This document shows, one piece after another, positions 7,331 through 14,688 of a DNA stretch of 64,000 nt. Position numbers and translations under genes: made by a program. Source of the stretch: JBIQKZ01 sp044464765 (GTDB lineage: Bacteria > Pseudomonadota > Gammaproteobacteria > Burkholderiales > Burkholderiaceae_B). Where the stretch lies: assembly GCA_044464765.1 (NCBI GenBank), contig JBIQKZ010000016.1, forward strand, positions 35,347 to 99,346, written 5' to 3'. The notes beneath the pieces were generated by a model, which saw only the letters and a program-made list of their open reading frames with translations, was not told where the DNA came from and did no database searches. Position 1 is the first letter of the stretch; each line of letters starts with the position of its first letter.

Positions 7331-8660
7331 CGTTGTCCTCGTCGTCTACGTCTGGCAGCTCCTCTCCATCCTCGAGCGGGTCATACCCAGCGGCTTCCCG
7401 TATCTCTTCCGGCGGGAACACAATCTGGCCGGTTGCCAGCGATGCGCTGTTGATTTCGGCCATGGTCTTAGCGCTGGCCAGGCGGTCAGCGCTGGTCGGC
7501 TCGGTCAGGTCATCCCACATGACCGTGTATTCGCTGATGGGTTTGACCACGCCGATACGCATAAAATGCGTCATCAGGTCGTGGATCTCGAATGACAGAT
7601 CGCCGCGCCGCGCCTGGCAGCGAGCATTCATGTACTTCTGGTCTTCGCTGCTCGCCCGTTCGCCGGTCTGCATGCCGACAACGATCTTTGTTGGTACATC
7701 CAGCGCAGCACATGCCGTCTGCAGGTTCACGTTGTAGGTGGGCGAAGGGTCAGGAATGTTCGATACCAGCGGCGTGGTACTGGCGCCCTGCGTGATGAGC
7801 AACATATCGTTTGCCCGATTTACGTCACGCGCGGCCTCGTTGAACTTCTTGTGCAACTCATCGACCTTGACACCGTAGGCCGCAGCAATGCTGTTCAGAT
7901 CGACTTCCTTGTCGAAGTTAATGGCAAGCTGGCGCGCTGCATTCTTCAGGAACGACTCGCCGCTGCCGCCTTCAACCTTCTCCAGGCTGACGAACGCGTT
8001 GTACGCAGGTTCCAAGAACCCAATGGCGTCCTCGTGCCAGTCGCCCAGGATGAACACCCTATCTGGGTGTATCTCGATCTGCCGGCCGGCGTTGCCGTTG
8101 ATACCGTTCTCGGTGTACTGCCATTTGGTGACCTGGCCGTACCCTTCGTCCTGGGGGTTGGTGTTGAAACCGGTGGGCTTCAGGCTGCCAGCCCAGGCCG
8201 GTATCAACTTGACGACCGCAGCGCCCTTCTTCTGTACCTTCTGGTCCCAGCGGCCGGAGTCGCGCAGCTGAATCAGCAGGCCCGAATACCGGCCCACCAG
8301 GCGACGGCGGTCAGCCTCAGCCACGGCACGCCAGAAACGGCCACCATTGAACAGCGGCTTATTGCTGCGCTCCCATGCGGTTTCGTCACGGGCGTTGTCC
8401 TGGTCGTCGCCCTCGATGACCCATGGCGCCGTCTTCCAGCATGCGCTGATGATCTTCTCGACCACACCATGGGCAATGCCGCCGCGACGGTACAAGCTAT
8501 AGAAGTCGGAAAAGCCGATGGACTCCGGGAAGCCGTACTCGCACCATGCCTGTGGGCGCTTATTGTCGACGCCCTGCAGGCCAAAACGCTGCATCCGAGC
8601 ACGCGCCATCTGCAGGTCGGTCAATGCATGATTGACCGCGAGTTGAAGTTGATCTGCCAT
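7296..8660 (-). CDS. portal protein, DUF1073 family
   Basis: 454 residues. It shows the DUF1073-type portal pattern: FSDFYSLYRRGGIAHGVVEK near residue 50, then SGLLIQLRDS, IEIHPDRVFIL and AYNAFVSLEKVEGGSGESFLK. The late region (PTKIVVGMQTGERASSEDQKYM) precedes the long C-terminal helices. The C-terminal tail is acidic (EDGEELPDVDDEDNDG). The portal is the ring through which DNA enters the head and to which terminase docks. Large terminase upstream and head morphogenesis downstream confirm the assignment. Confidence 0.85.
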   Translation of the reverse strand: MADQLQLAVNHALTDLQMARARMQRFGLQGVDNKRPQAWCEYGFPESIGFSDFYSLYRRGGIAHGVVEKIISACWKTAPWVIEGDDQDNARDETAWERSNKPLFNGGRFWRAVAEADRRRLVGRYSGLLIQLRDSGRWDQKVQKKGAAVVKLIPAWAGSLKPTGFNTNPQDEGYGQVTKWQYTENGINGNAGRQIEIHPDRVFILGDWHEDAIGFLEPAYNAFVSLEKVEGGSGESFLKNAARQLAINFDKEVDLNSIAAAYGVKVDELHKKFNEAARDVNRANDMLLITQGASTTPLVSNIPDPSPTYNVNLQTACAALDVPTKIVVGMQTGERASSEDQKYMNARCQARRGDLSFEIHDLMTHFMRIGVVKPISEYTVMWDDLTEPTSADRLASAKTMAEINSASLATGQIVFPPEEIREAAGYDPLEDGEELPDVDDEDNDGSSGDPTGES

Positions 8661-8662
8661 AC

Positions 8663-8860
8663 CTATTCCGTTTTCAGGATCAGCGCCGGCCGATCATCCT
8701 CGCGCACGAGCTCGACGGTCGAATGCTCGCGACTGGCCCATACTTGTGTGCCTTCAGCGCCGGCATACTCAACCGCTACCTGGCGGGCGCATGACAGGCA
8801 ACGGGCGCGCACGACCATCGCCGCGCTGCCGTCCAGTGCGGTGAGCTTGAAAATTGCCAT
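8663..8860 (-). CDS. small phage protein, unknown
   Basis: 65 residues, squeezed between large terminase (3-base gap) and portal (2-base gap) and so certainly co-translated. It contains CLSC near residue 21 and otherwise looks like a small beta-rich fold. Small genes at this exact place are common in lambda-like phages (the lambda W, head-tail joining slot lies nearby), but there is no sequence reason to call it W. Function unknown. Confidence 0.6.
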   Translation of the reverse strand: MAIFKLTALDGSAAMVVRARCLSCARQVAVEYAGAEGTQVWASREHSTVELVREDDRPALILKTE

Positions 8861-8863
8861 GTA

Positions 8864-10120
8864 TTACCTGTTGGGGAGAAGCATGCCCATCGCGCCCTTG
8901 CGCTTGATCAGCGGGCCCAGGGCGTAGCGGGTTGCATCTATATAGTGGTTGTTGGCGTCAACGATGTCGGTGAGCACGTCACCACTCATGCGGTCGACCT
9001 TGTAGCTGTATGTTCGGGCTTCGTGGAGCGTCTTCGTGCAGCGCGGATGGATGATGATTTCCTTGTAGCTGCGCAAATGGGCGATGCCATCCTCTACGCT
9101 ACCCTTCCATTTCTCCACGCCAACAAGCCTGGGCAGATTGGCACGTTTTCCGTCCTTACCCTTGCTCTTTACGTGGCTGATCGTCTCCGGCCTGGCGGAG
9201 TCGGCACGCACGGCATGCGCTTCGATACCAGGCAGGCGGGCGATCATGAAGTCCGCGATGTCGTCATTCTCAAGCCCGACCTTACCGGCCTCATATTCGA
9301 TCCATAGACGCGAATCGAAGATGCCGCACCGGACACCAGCCGTAGGATCCTGAGAAAATCCCCAGTCAATACCGAAGTAAGGCCCGTCGAATCCATCTGC
9401 AAAGTCGAATTCGGCCACCCGATACTTGCCGGACAGAATTTGCGCCTCGCTGTTTTCGCGGTAGGCACCATCCCAGATCCAAGCATAGGTCTGGTCGTCC
9501 AGTCGGTCGCGGTCTGAAAGCCGCTCCTGATCCAGTACGCCTGGAAACCAGGGGTTATCGGTGTAGTTGAGCTCGACGATTTTGGCGCCGGCCGGCGGGT
9601 TCTTGCGGAACCGATCATCCGTCGGGCTACCGTCCTTTTCCGGGTTCCACGTGACCCAGATCTCTGAGCCGTTCTCCCGGACGGTCGGCGTCAGCTTGAT
9701 CCACGCCGTTTTGCTGACGTTCTCGGCCTCATCCACCCAGGCAATCAGGATTCGCGCCTTGGACTTGATGCTGTCCAGGTTGTGACGCAATCCAGCAAAG
9801 GCGTACCAGACGCGCCGATTCTTGGTTCGGATGAACTTGTCGCCTATTTCGAAATAGGCATCCAGCCACGGCACCGAACGAATCGCCTGCTTGACCTCTT
9901 CCATTGAAGAGTCTTCCAGACTGTTCATGTACTCGCGGCCACACAGGATCATGCCTGAGACGCCAGCCTCAGCGAACATGTATGCCCGTACCGCCGTCAT
10001 CAGTGCGAAACTGCGGGTCTTGGCGCTGCCCCGGCCGCCATATGCGCCGCGGTACCGTGCATGCCCATTAAAAACCGGTATCAGTTTCGGCGGTAACTCA
10101 ATCCTCGCTTTGCTGGACAT
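8864..10120 (-). CDS. terminase large subunit
   Basis: 418 residues from ATG 10120. An upstream ATG at 10171 was rejected because the extra 17 residues lie inside the small-subunit gene and are Pro/Arg/Trp-rich. Walker A GGRGSAKT is at 28-35 and Walker B ILIAWVDEAE at about 124-133, followed by the coupling motif VTWNPEKDG. The nuclease domain begins at YFGIDWGFSQDPTAG, with further acidic residues at VRADSARPE and IVDANNHYIDATRYAL. This is the PBSX-type packaging ATPase and nuclease. It overlaps the small subunit gene by 23 bases. Confidence 0.92.
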   Translation of the reverse strand: MSSKARIELPPKLIPVFNGHARYRGAYGGRGSAKTRSFALMTAVRAYMFAEAGVSGMILCGREYMNSLEDSSMEEVKQAIRSVPWLDAYFEIGDKFIRTKNRRVWYAFAGLRHNLDSIKSKARILIAWVDEAENVSKTAWIKLTPTVRENGSEIWVTWNPEKDGSPTDDRFRKNPPAGAKIVELNYTDNPWFPGVLDQERLSDRDRLDDQTYAWIWDGAYRENSEAQILSGKYRVAEFDFADGFDGPYFGIDWGFSQDPTAGVRCGIFDSRLWIEYEAGKVGLENDDIADFMIARLPGIEAHAVRADSARPETISHVKSKGKDGKRANLPRLVGVEKWKGSVEDGIAHLRSYKEIIIHPRCTKTLHEARTYSYKVDRMSGDVLTDIVDANNHYIDATRYALGPLIKRKGAMGMLLPNR

Positions 10121-10559
10121 CAGGGGCCACCAGTTCGATCGTGGTGGGCATGGTCGGTATAGGGCCACCATTGGGGCCGCTCAGTTCTCGCTTATTCGTG
10201 AACATACCGCCGAACTCCTTGGCGGCCTGCTCGAGCACGGCGGCGGCGGCCACCACGTTGCCACGCGTCATATGCCGGTCATAGATCTTGCCAAGCGCCC
10301 GCAGACGGAACGCCTGATCGGCAATTGGGATCTCGGCCACCTCATCACGAAAGCGCTTGCGGGTCGTTTCGAACAGATCCACCCACTTCTTAGCCGTCTT
10401 GACGCCTGCTACCTTCGTGGGGTCGTACTGTGCCACCTGTGTACGCGGCACATCGATGCCAAACTCTTCTTTGAGCGCTACAGAAACCTCTGTGGGTGTG
10501 TCATAACAGGCCAGCGCTTGAACGATGAAGCGCCTGGCCGCGTCGTTCAGCTTTGCCAT
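10098..10559 (-). CDS. terminase small subunit, DUF2280-like
   Basis: 153 residues. The N-terminal helix-turn-helix (LNDAARRFIVQALACYDTPT, then ALKEEFGIDVPRTQVAQYDP) matches the DUF2280 proteins that precede large terminase genes. The middle is helical (KTAKKWVDLFETTRKRFRD, RALGKIYDRHMTRGNVVA) and the tail is Pro-rich. It would bind the packaging site on phage DNA and deliver it to the large subunit. It lies 18 bases downstream of the metallopeptidase-like gene. Confidence 0.85.
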   Translation of the reverse strand: MAKLNDAARRFIVQALACYDTPTEVSVALKEEFGIDVPRTQVAQYDPTKVAGVKTAKKWVDLFETTRKRFRDEVAEIPIADQAFRLRALGKIYDRHMTRGNVVAAAAVLEQAAKEFGGMFTNKRELSGPNGGPIPTMPTTIELVAPDVQQSED

Positions 10560-10577
10560 GTGAGATTCCTATAGGGG

Positions 10578-11228
10578 TCAGGCCGCCTTCATCAGACAGG
10601 TTCCGCACGACTGTGCAATTGAGGCGGCACTGACTGTTGGTTTCCGGCCCGCCGCGGCAACCATGCGAGCAATAGCGCCCTGCGGATCACCAACGCCATA
10701 TCGTTCGACAACGGCCACGAATTCATTGACGTCGTGCCCGCGTAATCCAATTTTGGGCCGGCCATCCTTGTAGAAGGCTGGTGCGCCGAACTCGTCACTC
10801 AGCTGCGCCAGGTGATACAGCTCATGCTCAACCAGGGCGCAAAACTCTGCATCGCAGCACTGGGCGCAGTAGTCGGCAGCCAGCGTAATGACAAAGCTCG
10901 GAACGTAGCCGAACCACTCGCGCATCTGCTGCTCTTGGCGGGCCTTCTGCCAGCCCCCGGCGCGAAACATAACCTGTTCGGCCTGCCCTACTACCGTCCG
11001 ACCCTGCTTGGCTAAAGCACTCGATGCCCACAGGAAACATAGATCAGCATCCAGCAGGTGCGTATGGTCTGGGTTGTGCAGTTCGCCGTCGTCAGCGAGG
11101 ATCGTGGCGTTTATCCATTCGCCCAGCTCGGGAGCCGGCTGCAACGTCGCGTATATCGACTCGACGAAATGGTCGGGCGGCTGCGGCCGGGCAATTCCGC
11201 TTTGATGGGATTTTGAGGGTGTGGCCAT
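10578..11228 (-). CDS. putative phage metallopeptidase (HExxH)
   Basis: 216 residues. The core motif EHELYHLAQLSDEFG fits a zincin HExxH helix (HELYH at about residues 135-139), preceded by FVITLAADYCAQCCD and followed by ERYG. This is the pattern of the putative metallopeptidase family often found beside small terminase genes of temperate phages. Its substrate is unknown. There are nested palindromes at and before the start (11225-11258). The 3' end of the gene lies 18 bases from the small terminase. Confidence 0.75.
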   Translation of the reverse strand: MATPSKSHQSGIARPQPPDHFVESIYATLQPAPELGEWINATILADDGELHNPDHTHLLDADLCFLWASSALAKQGRTVVGQAEQVMFRAGGWQKARQEQQMREWFGYVPSFVITLAADYCAQCCDAEFCALVEHELYHLAQLSDEFGAPAFYKDGRPKIGLRGHDVNEFVAVVERYGVGDPQGAIARMVAAAGRKPTVSAASIAQSCGTCLMKAA

Positions 11229-11258
11229 AGTGCGCCTTTGTGACGCCTATGGCGCACT
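11225..11258. repeat. nested palindromes at the head of the packaging genes
   Basis: Two overlapping inverted repeats: CCATAG (11225-11230) with CTATGG (11247-11252), and AGTGCGCC (11229-11236) with GGCGCACT (11251-11258). They share bases, so only one stem can form at a time. The first covers the start codon of the metallopeptidase-like gene. This could regulate that start or be part of a terminase recognition site. No function is shown by sequence alone. Confidence 0.4.
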
Positions 11259-11275
11259 CCTTTGTTTGGGGCATT

Positions 11276-11298
11276 AAAAAGCCGCCTCAGCGGGCGGC
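11276..11298 (-). terminator. Rho-independent terminator after the 11319-11777 gene
   Basis: On the minus strand GCCGCC (11298-11293) pairs with GGCGGC (11286-11281), loop of 6, followed by TTTTTA (from 11280 down). It ends the accessory gene 11319-11777 and separates it from the packaging operon. Confidence 0.7.
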
Positions 11299-11318
11299 GC
11301 GGTGTTTATATGGGGGAG

Positions 11319-11777
11319 CTATACCTCTATCCCTCTGGTCGCGTGGTAAAAAACATTGATCGCAGCAACGTGATATTCCTCATCAGAAGTTCTTGCAGGC
11401 ACGCCGCCTAGCTCCCATTGCGCCGGGCTATCTTGTTCTCCAATATAGGGCCGGCCGCCCCTGGGTACGAAGATTTCATATACGCGCCGCCAGACCTCCT
11501 GATCTCGGTCATCGTGTAACTTTCTTTCTATTGCGAGCAATCCTGTAATGTCGAACTCGGCAAGCCATCTCCACTCTAGCCTGATACGAGCCTCTGATAT
11601 GGGCGTGACAAACCTTGCGCAGATAGGCTGCTCCACGTTAACAGTCAAGGCCGCACCCAGCCCCTCATGCTTGGGGTTCTCAAACTCTTCGCCAAGCCTT
11701 TGAATGTAGTCGGCCGCCTTTCTGTGAATGGTTGCGACGTTTTTTTCTGTTTCATACAGTCTTGCCCAATGCTGCAT
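11319..11777 (-). CDS. accessory phage protein, unknown
   Basis: 152 residues on the minus strand with its own terminator, so it looks like an independent accessory gene (moron) between the late regulator and terminase. The sequence is soluble with no signal. A segment WRRVYEIFVPRGGRPYIGEQ and the start HWARLYETEKNVATIHRKAA are notable but match no family I know. Its AT content is higher than that of the packaging genes, as with its divergent neighbour at 11855. No function proposed. Confidence 0.55.
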   Translation of the reverse strand: MQHWARLYETEKNVATIHRKAADYIQRLGEEFENPKHEGLGAALTVNVEQPICARFVTPISEARIRLEWRWLAEFDITGLLAIERKLHDDRDQEVWRRVYEIFVPRGGRPYIGEQDSPAQWELGGVPARTSDEEYHVAAINVFYHATRGIEV

Positions 11778-11854
11778 GTCCGCCTCCTATGTAATAAGAA
11801 GCTACAGTATGCCGTATAGTTAATTGTTTACAAACCCATGCTAGGGGAAATCCC

Positions 11855-12688
11855 ATGCGCCTCATGATGTCATGCATGCAATGCGTGCAACTAGTTTCAG
11901 GATCTAGCGATCCGTTGGCCGGGCTCCAGCTCTACCCCCAACAAATTGAGATCAACGACTCGGGCATATACACCGTAACTTGCAGAAATGGTCATACTAC
12001 CTCGACGATGAGCCAGCAACACAAGCACGAAACTCTGCTCGAGCTAGCCACATTTGCGATCCTTGACGGATATTACCGAGAAGCAGTAACGTCTTTTGCG
12101 GCGAGCCTTGAACGATTCTACGAGTTCGTGGTTCATATCGGCTTACACGAGCTCGGATGCGACCAACAGGTCATCGAGGCATCGTGGAAAGAAATGGCTA
12201 AACAATCGGAGCGACAGTTCGGCGCGTTCGCAATCTTATACACTTCTCTATTCAAGACCAAGCCGCGGACACTGCAGCAAGACAAAATTAAATTCCGGAA
12301 TGATGTGGTGCACAAAGGAAAAGTTCCAACACGCCTGGAAGCGCTAGGATTTGGTCAAGAAGTTCTCGAAATCATACGGTCAGCCTTGGCGGAAATTCGA
12401 GCAAAGTACCCCGAGGCCGAAATGCACGCTACGTTTCGCAGGCTTTCTAGCATGCACAACTCTACGCAGAACCAGAGTAGCCAGCCAATAGCGACGATGT
12501 CATCACCCTCAATCCTAGACAAGGGCCAAGAGCACGTATCGTTAGAAGAGCATCTAGTACAACAAGAATTTTGGCATGCAAAGAGCCTTATACATAGATA
12601 TCTCGAAAGCCCCAGATGCGACTTGAAAAACGACCTCCTAGTAGCCAGTGCCGTAGCTTCCCTGAGCGCTAACCAGACCAATCAATAA
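11855..12688 (+). CDS. HEPN-like accessory protein with N-terminal Cys/His motif
   Basis: 277 residues, plus strand inside a minus-strand arm, with an AGGGGA ribosome site and its own terminator: a moron. Cys7/Cys10 (CMQC) and Cys43/His47 (CRNGH) may bind zinc. The middle is helical (GYYREAVTSFAASLERFYEF at about 72-91). RNDVVH at 148-153 fits the R-x4-H signature of HEPN nucleases, following KIKF. HEPN proteins of this kind are often RNases in toxin and abortive-infection systems. A family match was not tested. It could instead be a HEPN-like fold without activity. Base composition is clearly more AT-rich than the flanking phage genes. Confidence 0.6.
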   Translation: MRLMMSCMQCVQLVSGSSDPLAGLQLYPQQIEINDSGIYTVTCRNGHTTSTMSQQHKHETLLELATFAILDGYYREAVTSFAASLERFYEFVVHIGLHELGCDQQVIEASWKEMAKQSERQFGAFAILYTSLFKTKPRTLQQDKIKFRNDVVHKGKVPTRLEALGFGQEVLEIIRSALAEIRAKYPEAEMHATFRRLSSMHNSTQNQSSQPIATMSSPSILDKGQEHVSLEEHLVQQEFWHAKSLIHRYLESPRCDLKNDLLVASAVASLSANQTNQ

Positions 12689-12695
12689 AGCAAAA

Positions 12696-12718
12696 ACCCC
12701 GCTCAAGGCGGGGTCTGT
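12696..12718 (+). terminator. terminator after the HEPN-like gene
   Basis: ACCCCGC (12696-12702) pairs with GCGGGGT (12708-12714) around a 5-base loop, then CTGTTCT. The T run is weak but the stem is strong and the position, 8 bases after the stop, is right. Confidence 0.65.
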
Positions 12719-12761
12719 TCTGTCTGGGCGCAATTACGAGAATTGCATAATTGACGCTATT

Positions 12762-12780
12762 CTGGTGTAAAAAACACCAG
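12762..12780. terminator. hairpin at the end of the 12784-13389 gene
   Basis: CTGGTGT (12762-12768) pairs with ACACCAG (12774-12780) over an A5 loop, 3 bases past the end of the minus-strand regulator gene. With the 12696 hairpin it separates convergent genes. A T tract lies in the loop rather than after the stem, so termination efficiency is uncertain. Confidence 0.4.
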
Positions 12781-12783
12781 CGG

Positions 12784-13389
12784 TCAAGCGTTTACGAGGC
12801 CGTCCATCAGCAATATCTGTTCGATCATGCGCTGGGCGTTGGCTTTTTCGCCTGGCACAGCCTCTTTCCTCTTCGTGGCCGGCACCCCCAAAAGCCACTG
12901 CCGAACCTTCTGGTTGTGGCTATTTGCCGTCGTTTCGCTGACCCCGGTCTTCTCCGCCAGCTCGGCCAACGTCATGCTCTTGTCACCGAAGGCACGTGCG
13001 ACAATCCCACGCCGCAGCACACGATGCGACACGCAACCGATCAGCGCCTGGCGCAAAGCGGCCTGCTCAATCTCAGTAATGCATGCCTCCCAAAGAACGT
13101 TGCGCTTAGTGCCTGAGCAACATGGATATCGACAGCTGCAGGGAATCGTACGCGGCGCGTAGCTGGCAAACACGATGTACTGATACAACGGCGGTAAGTG
13201 AAAAAGCTTATTGAAGATCATGCCGGCCTGAGCTGCCCCATCCATGCCGGATAGCCCTTTCGACAGATGATCGATCGGATCATCGGCCATCCGGTTCATC
13301 AGCGGCCGGTCGTAGGCCTGCCCTGAGTAGTTGAACGCGTACACCAGCGCGGCGTGCGCCGAGCTAAACAAAGGCTCTTCCTGCTGCAT
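12784..13389 (-). CDS. putative late-gene regulator (Q-like) with Cys cluster and helix-turn-helix
   Basis: 201 residues. A Cys cluster, CSCRYPCCSG, lies at about 83-92 (possible zinc site). A clear helix-turn-helix, SMTLAELAEKTGVSETTANS, lies at about 138-157, and the C-terminal tail is basic. It is the last gene of the early leftward arm, immediately before packaging and structural genes, the place of lambda Q-type antiterminators. The start overlaps the stop of the HNH gene (TAATG). The role is inferred from place and motif. It could equally be another DNA-binding protein. Confidence 0.6.
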   Translation of the reverse strand: MQQEEPLFSSAHAALVYAFNYSGQAYDRPLMNRMADDPIDHLSKGLSGMDGAAQAGMIFNKLFHLPPLYQYIVFASYAPRTIPCSCRYPCCSGTKRNVLWEACITEIEQAALRQALIGCVSHRVLRRGIVARAFGDKSMTLAELAEKTGVSETTANSHNQKVRQWLLGVPATKRKEAVPGEKANAQRMIEQILLMDGLVNA

Positions 13390-14069
13390 TACGATGCCTC
13401 CATATTGGGGGATGCAAATTCGCCATGAAAACGGTGTGCTGCGGCGTCATAAGCTGCAGCTGCTTGTTCTGGAGTGTCAAATACTCCCAGCCTTACCTCT
13501 TTTCGCTCTACCGTTATTCGAGCGCGCCAACGTCCTTCCGCGGTGCTCGAGACCCCTTTGAAACCGCTGGTGTTGTTGCATGCCAATCTGGTGTTCCTGG
13601 AATTCTCGGCTTGCGTACAAACACGAAGATTCGCCCTGCGGTTATCGAGTCGATCTCCATCTCGATGATCGGCCGTCCGTCCCTTTGAGTTTCCGAACAA
13701 CAGCCAGCGGTGCATCGTGACCGACTGGCGATTGCCTGCAGGGCATCCCGCAACATATCCTCTCGGGTCGAGCGTCCACGCTATCGCACGGACACGATCC
13801 AGATCACCCAGATCTACCTTTGCGTATCCATAGAACGCGCCGTTTCGACCATGCAGCGGAATTTCGGCATGATCTGCATGAATGACGATCTCGCGCCGCT
13901 CAAAGACTGCACCGAATAATCTGCCCTCAGCCTCAAGGCGTGCTTGCCTGGCTGCGCTAAACTCTCGAAACCATCCCAGATAAACCCGCCGTCCTTTGTG
14001 GCCGATGGCGGATGTATAGCCGCCATCCTTGTGGGGATAAACTCCCCGAAACTTCAGGATGTCAGTCAT
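13389..14069 (-). CDS. HNH endonuclease with two AP2-like domains
   Basis: 226 residues. Residues about 7-50 (FRGVYPHKDGGYTSAIGHKG, YLGWFREF) and about 168-212 (SGFKGVSSTAEGRWRARITV, VRLGVFDTPEQAAAAYD) are AP2-type DNA-binding domains. Between them TADHRDGDRLDNRRANLRVC is the HNH core, preceded by MHRWLLFG. This is the plan of free-standing HNH homing-type nucleases that spread between phages. It is joined to its neighbours by short overlaps (ATGA upstream, TAATG downstream), so it is well settled in the operon. Confidence 0.85.
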   Translation of the reverse strand: MTDILKFRGVYPHKDGGYTSAIGHKGRRVYLGWFREFSAARQARLEAEGRLFGAVFERREIVIHADHAEIPLHGRNGAFYGYAKVDLGDLDRVRAIAWTLDPRGYVAGCPAGNRQSVTMHRWLLFGNSKGRTADHRDGDRLDNRRANLRVCTQAENSRNTRLACNNTSGFKGVSSTAEGRWRARITVERKEVRLGVFDTPEQAAAAYDAAAHRFHGEFASPNMEAS

Positions 14070-14461
14070 TCGAAAGCCTCCACAGCCCAGCCGCCACCAT
14101 CCTTCTTGGCGCGCGGCTTCACGGCGATAAATCGAAACGGATACATGTCGGCCGCAATCTTGATCTTGGCCCGGGCGTCGTCCATCCAGTGACCTTTGAC
14201 CTCGTGAGCCTCAAGCTGGCCATTGGCGAGCATCACAGCAAAGTCCGGGCTGTAGAACGTGTTGTCGGCCAGACGTAGCTTCATACCTTCGAACTTGTAC
14301 CAAGCAATGTCCCCGGCTTGCTTGCGCGCCTCGAGCAACTGCCCATAGGCGGCTTCAGTTTTATTCATCGCACCGGCCTTCAATCGGCCGAGTGCCTGCA
14401 TCCGCCTAAGCGGGCTCGTTCGTATCGGCCGGGTATCGACCCGGGCGTCATGTTTTGTCAT
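14066..14461 (-). CDS. DUF1064 nuclease-like protein
   Basis: 131 residues from ATG 14461, which overlaps the upstream stop as ATGA. Longer starts lie inside the upstream gene. The PD-(D/E)xK-type core is visible: KTEAAYGQLLEARKQAG, then YSPDFAVML (Asp) and LEAHEVKGHW (Glu and Lys). DUF1064 proteins replace RusA-like resolvases or act as structure-specific nucleases in phage replication modules. The exact substrate is not known. Confidence 0.8.
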   Translation of the reverse strand: MTKHDARVDTRPIRTSPLRRMQALGRLKAGAMNKTEAAYGQLLEARKQAGDIAWYKFEGMKLRLADNTFYSPDFAVMLANGQLEAHEVKGHWMDDARAKIKIAADMYPFRFIAVKPRAKKDGGGWAVEAFE

Positions 14462-14688
14462 AGTCCTAACTCCTTCAAAAACCGCTTCGTTTCCGAGTCG
14501 AGCCAAGCCACGCGCTTTTCCGCAACCGCTTTGTCCGCCGGCGCGAAGCTCGCGCATTGGCGCTCGAATACCGCGCTCTGAAACGCCGCGCGATTGCTCT
14601 CGAGCTCGCAGTGTCCATAGCCCTGGCGTGCCATCTGGCCGGCGCTACGCAAGGCAAAGTGCTTGCAACGGATGCATTGCACGGTCAT
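14458..14688 (-). CDS. four-cysteine small protein
   Basis: 76 residues. Cys5 and Cys8 (CIRC), plus Cys27 (GHCEL) and Cys45 (RQCASF), are spaced as a possible treble-clef zinc site. The C-terminal helix is charged. It overlaps both neighbours by ATGA, between the replication protein and DUF1064. Proteins like this are common companions of DUF1064 in Burkholderiales phages. Function unknown. Confidence 0.65.
   Translation of the reverse strand: MTVQCIRCKHFALRSAGQMARQGYGHCELESNRAAFQSAVFERQCASFAPADKAVAEKRVAWLDSETKRFLKELGL

Noticed and set aside
7851..8927. 358-residue plus-strand frame
   Set aside because: Antisense to the portal gene, which has clear family motifs.
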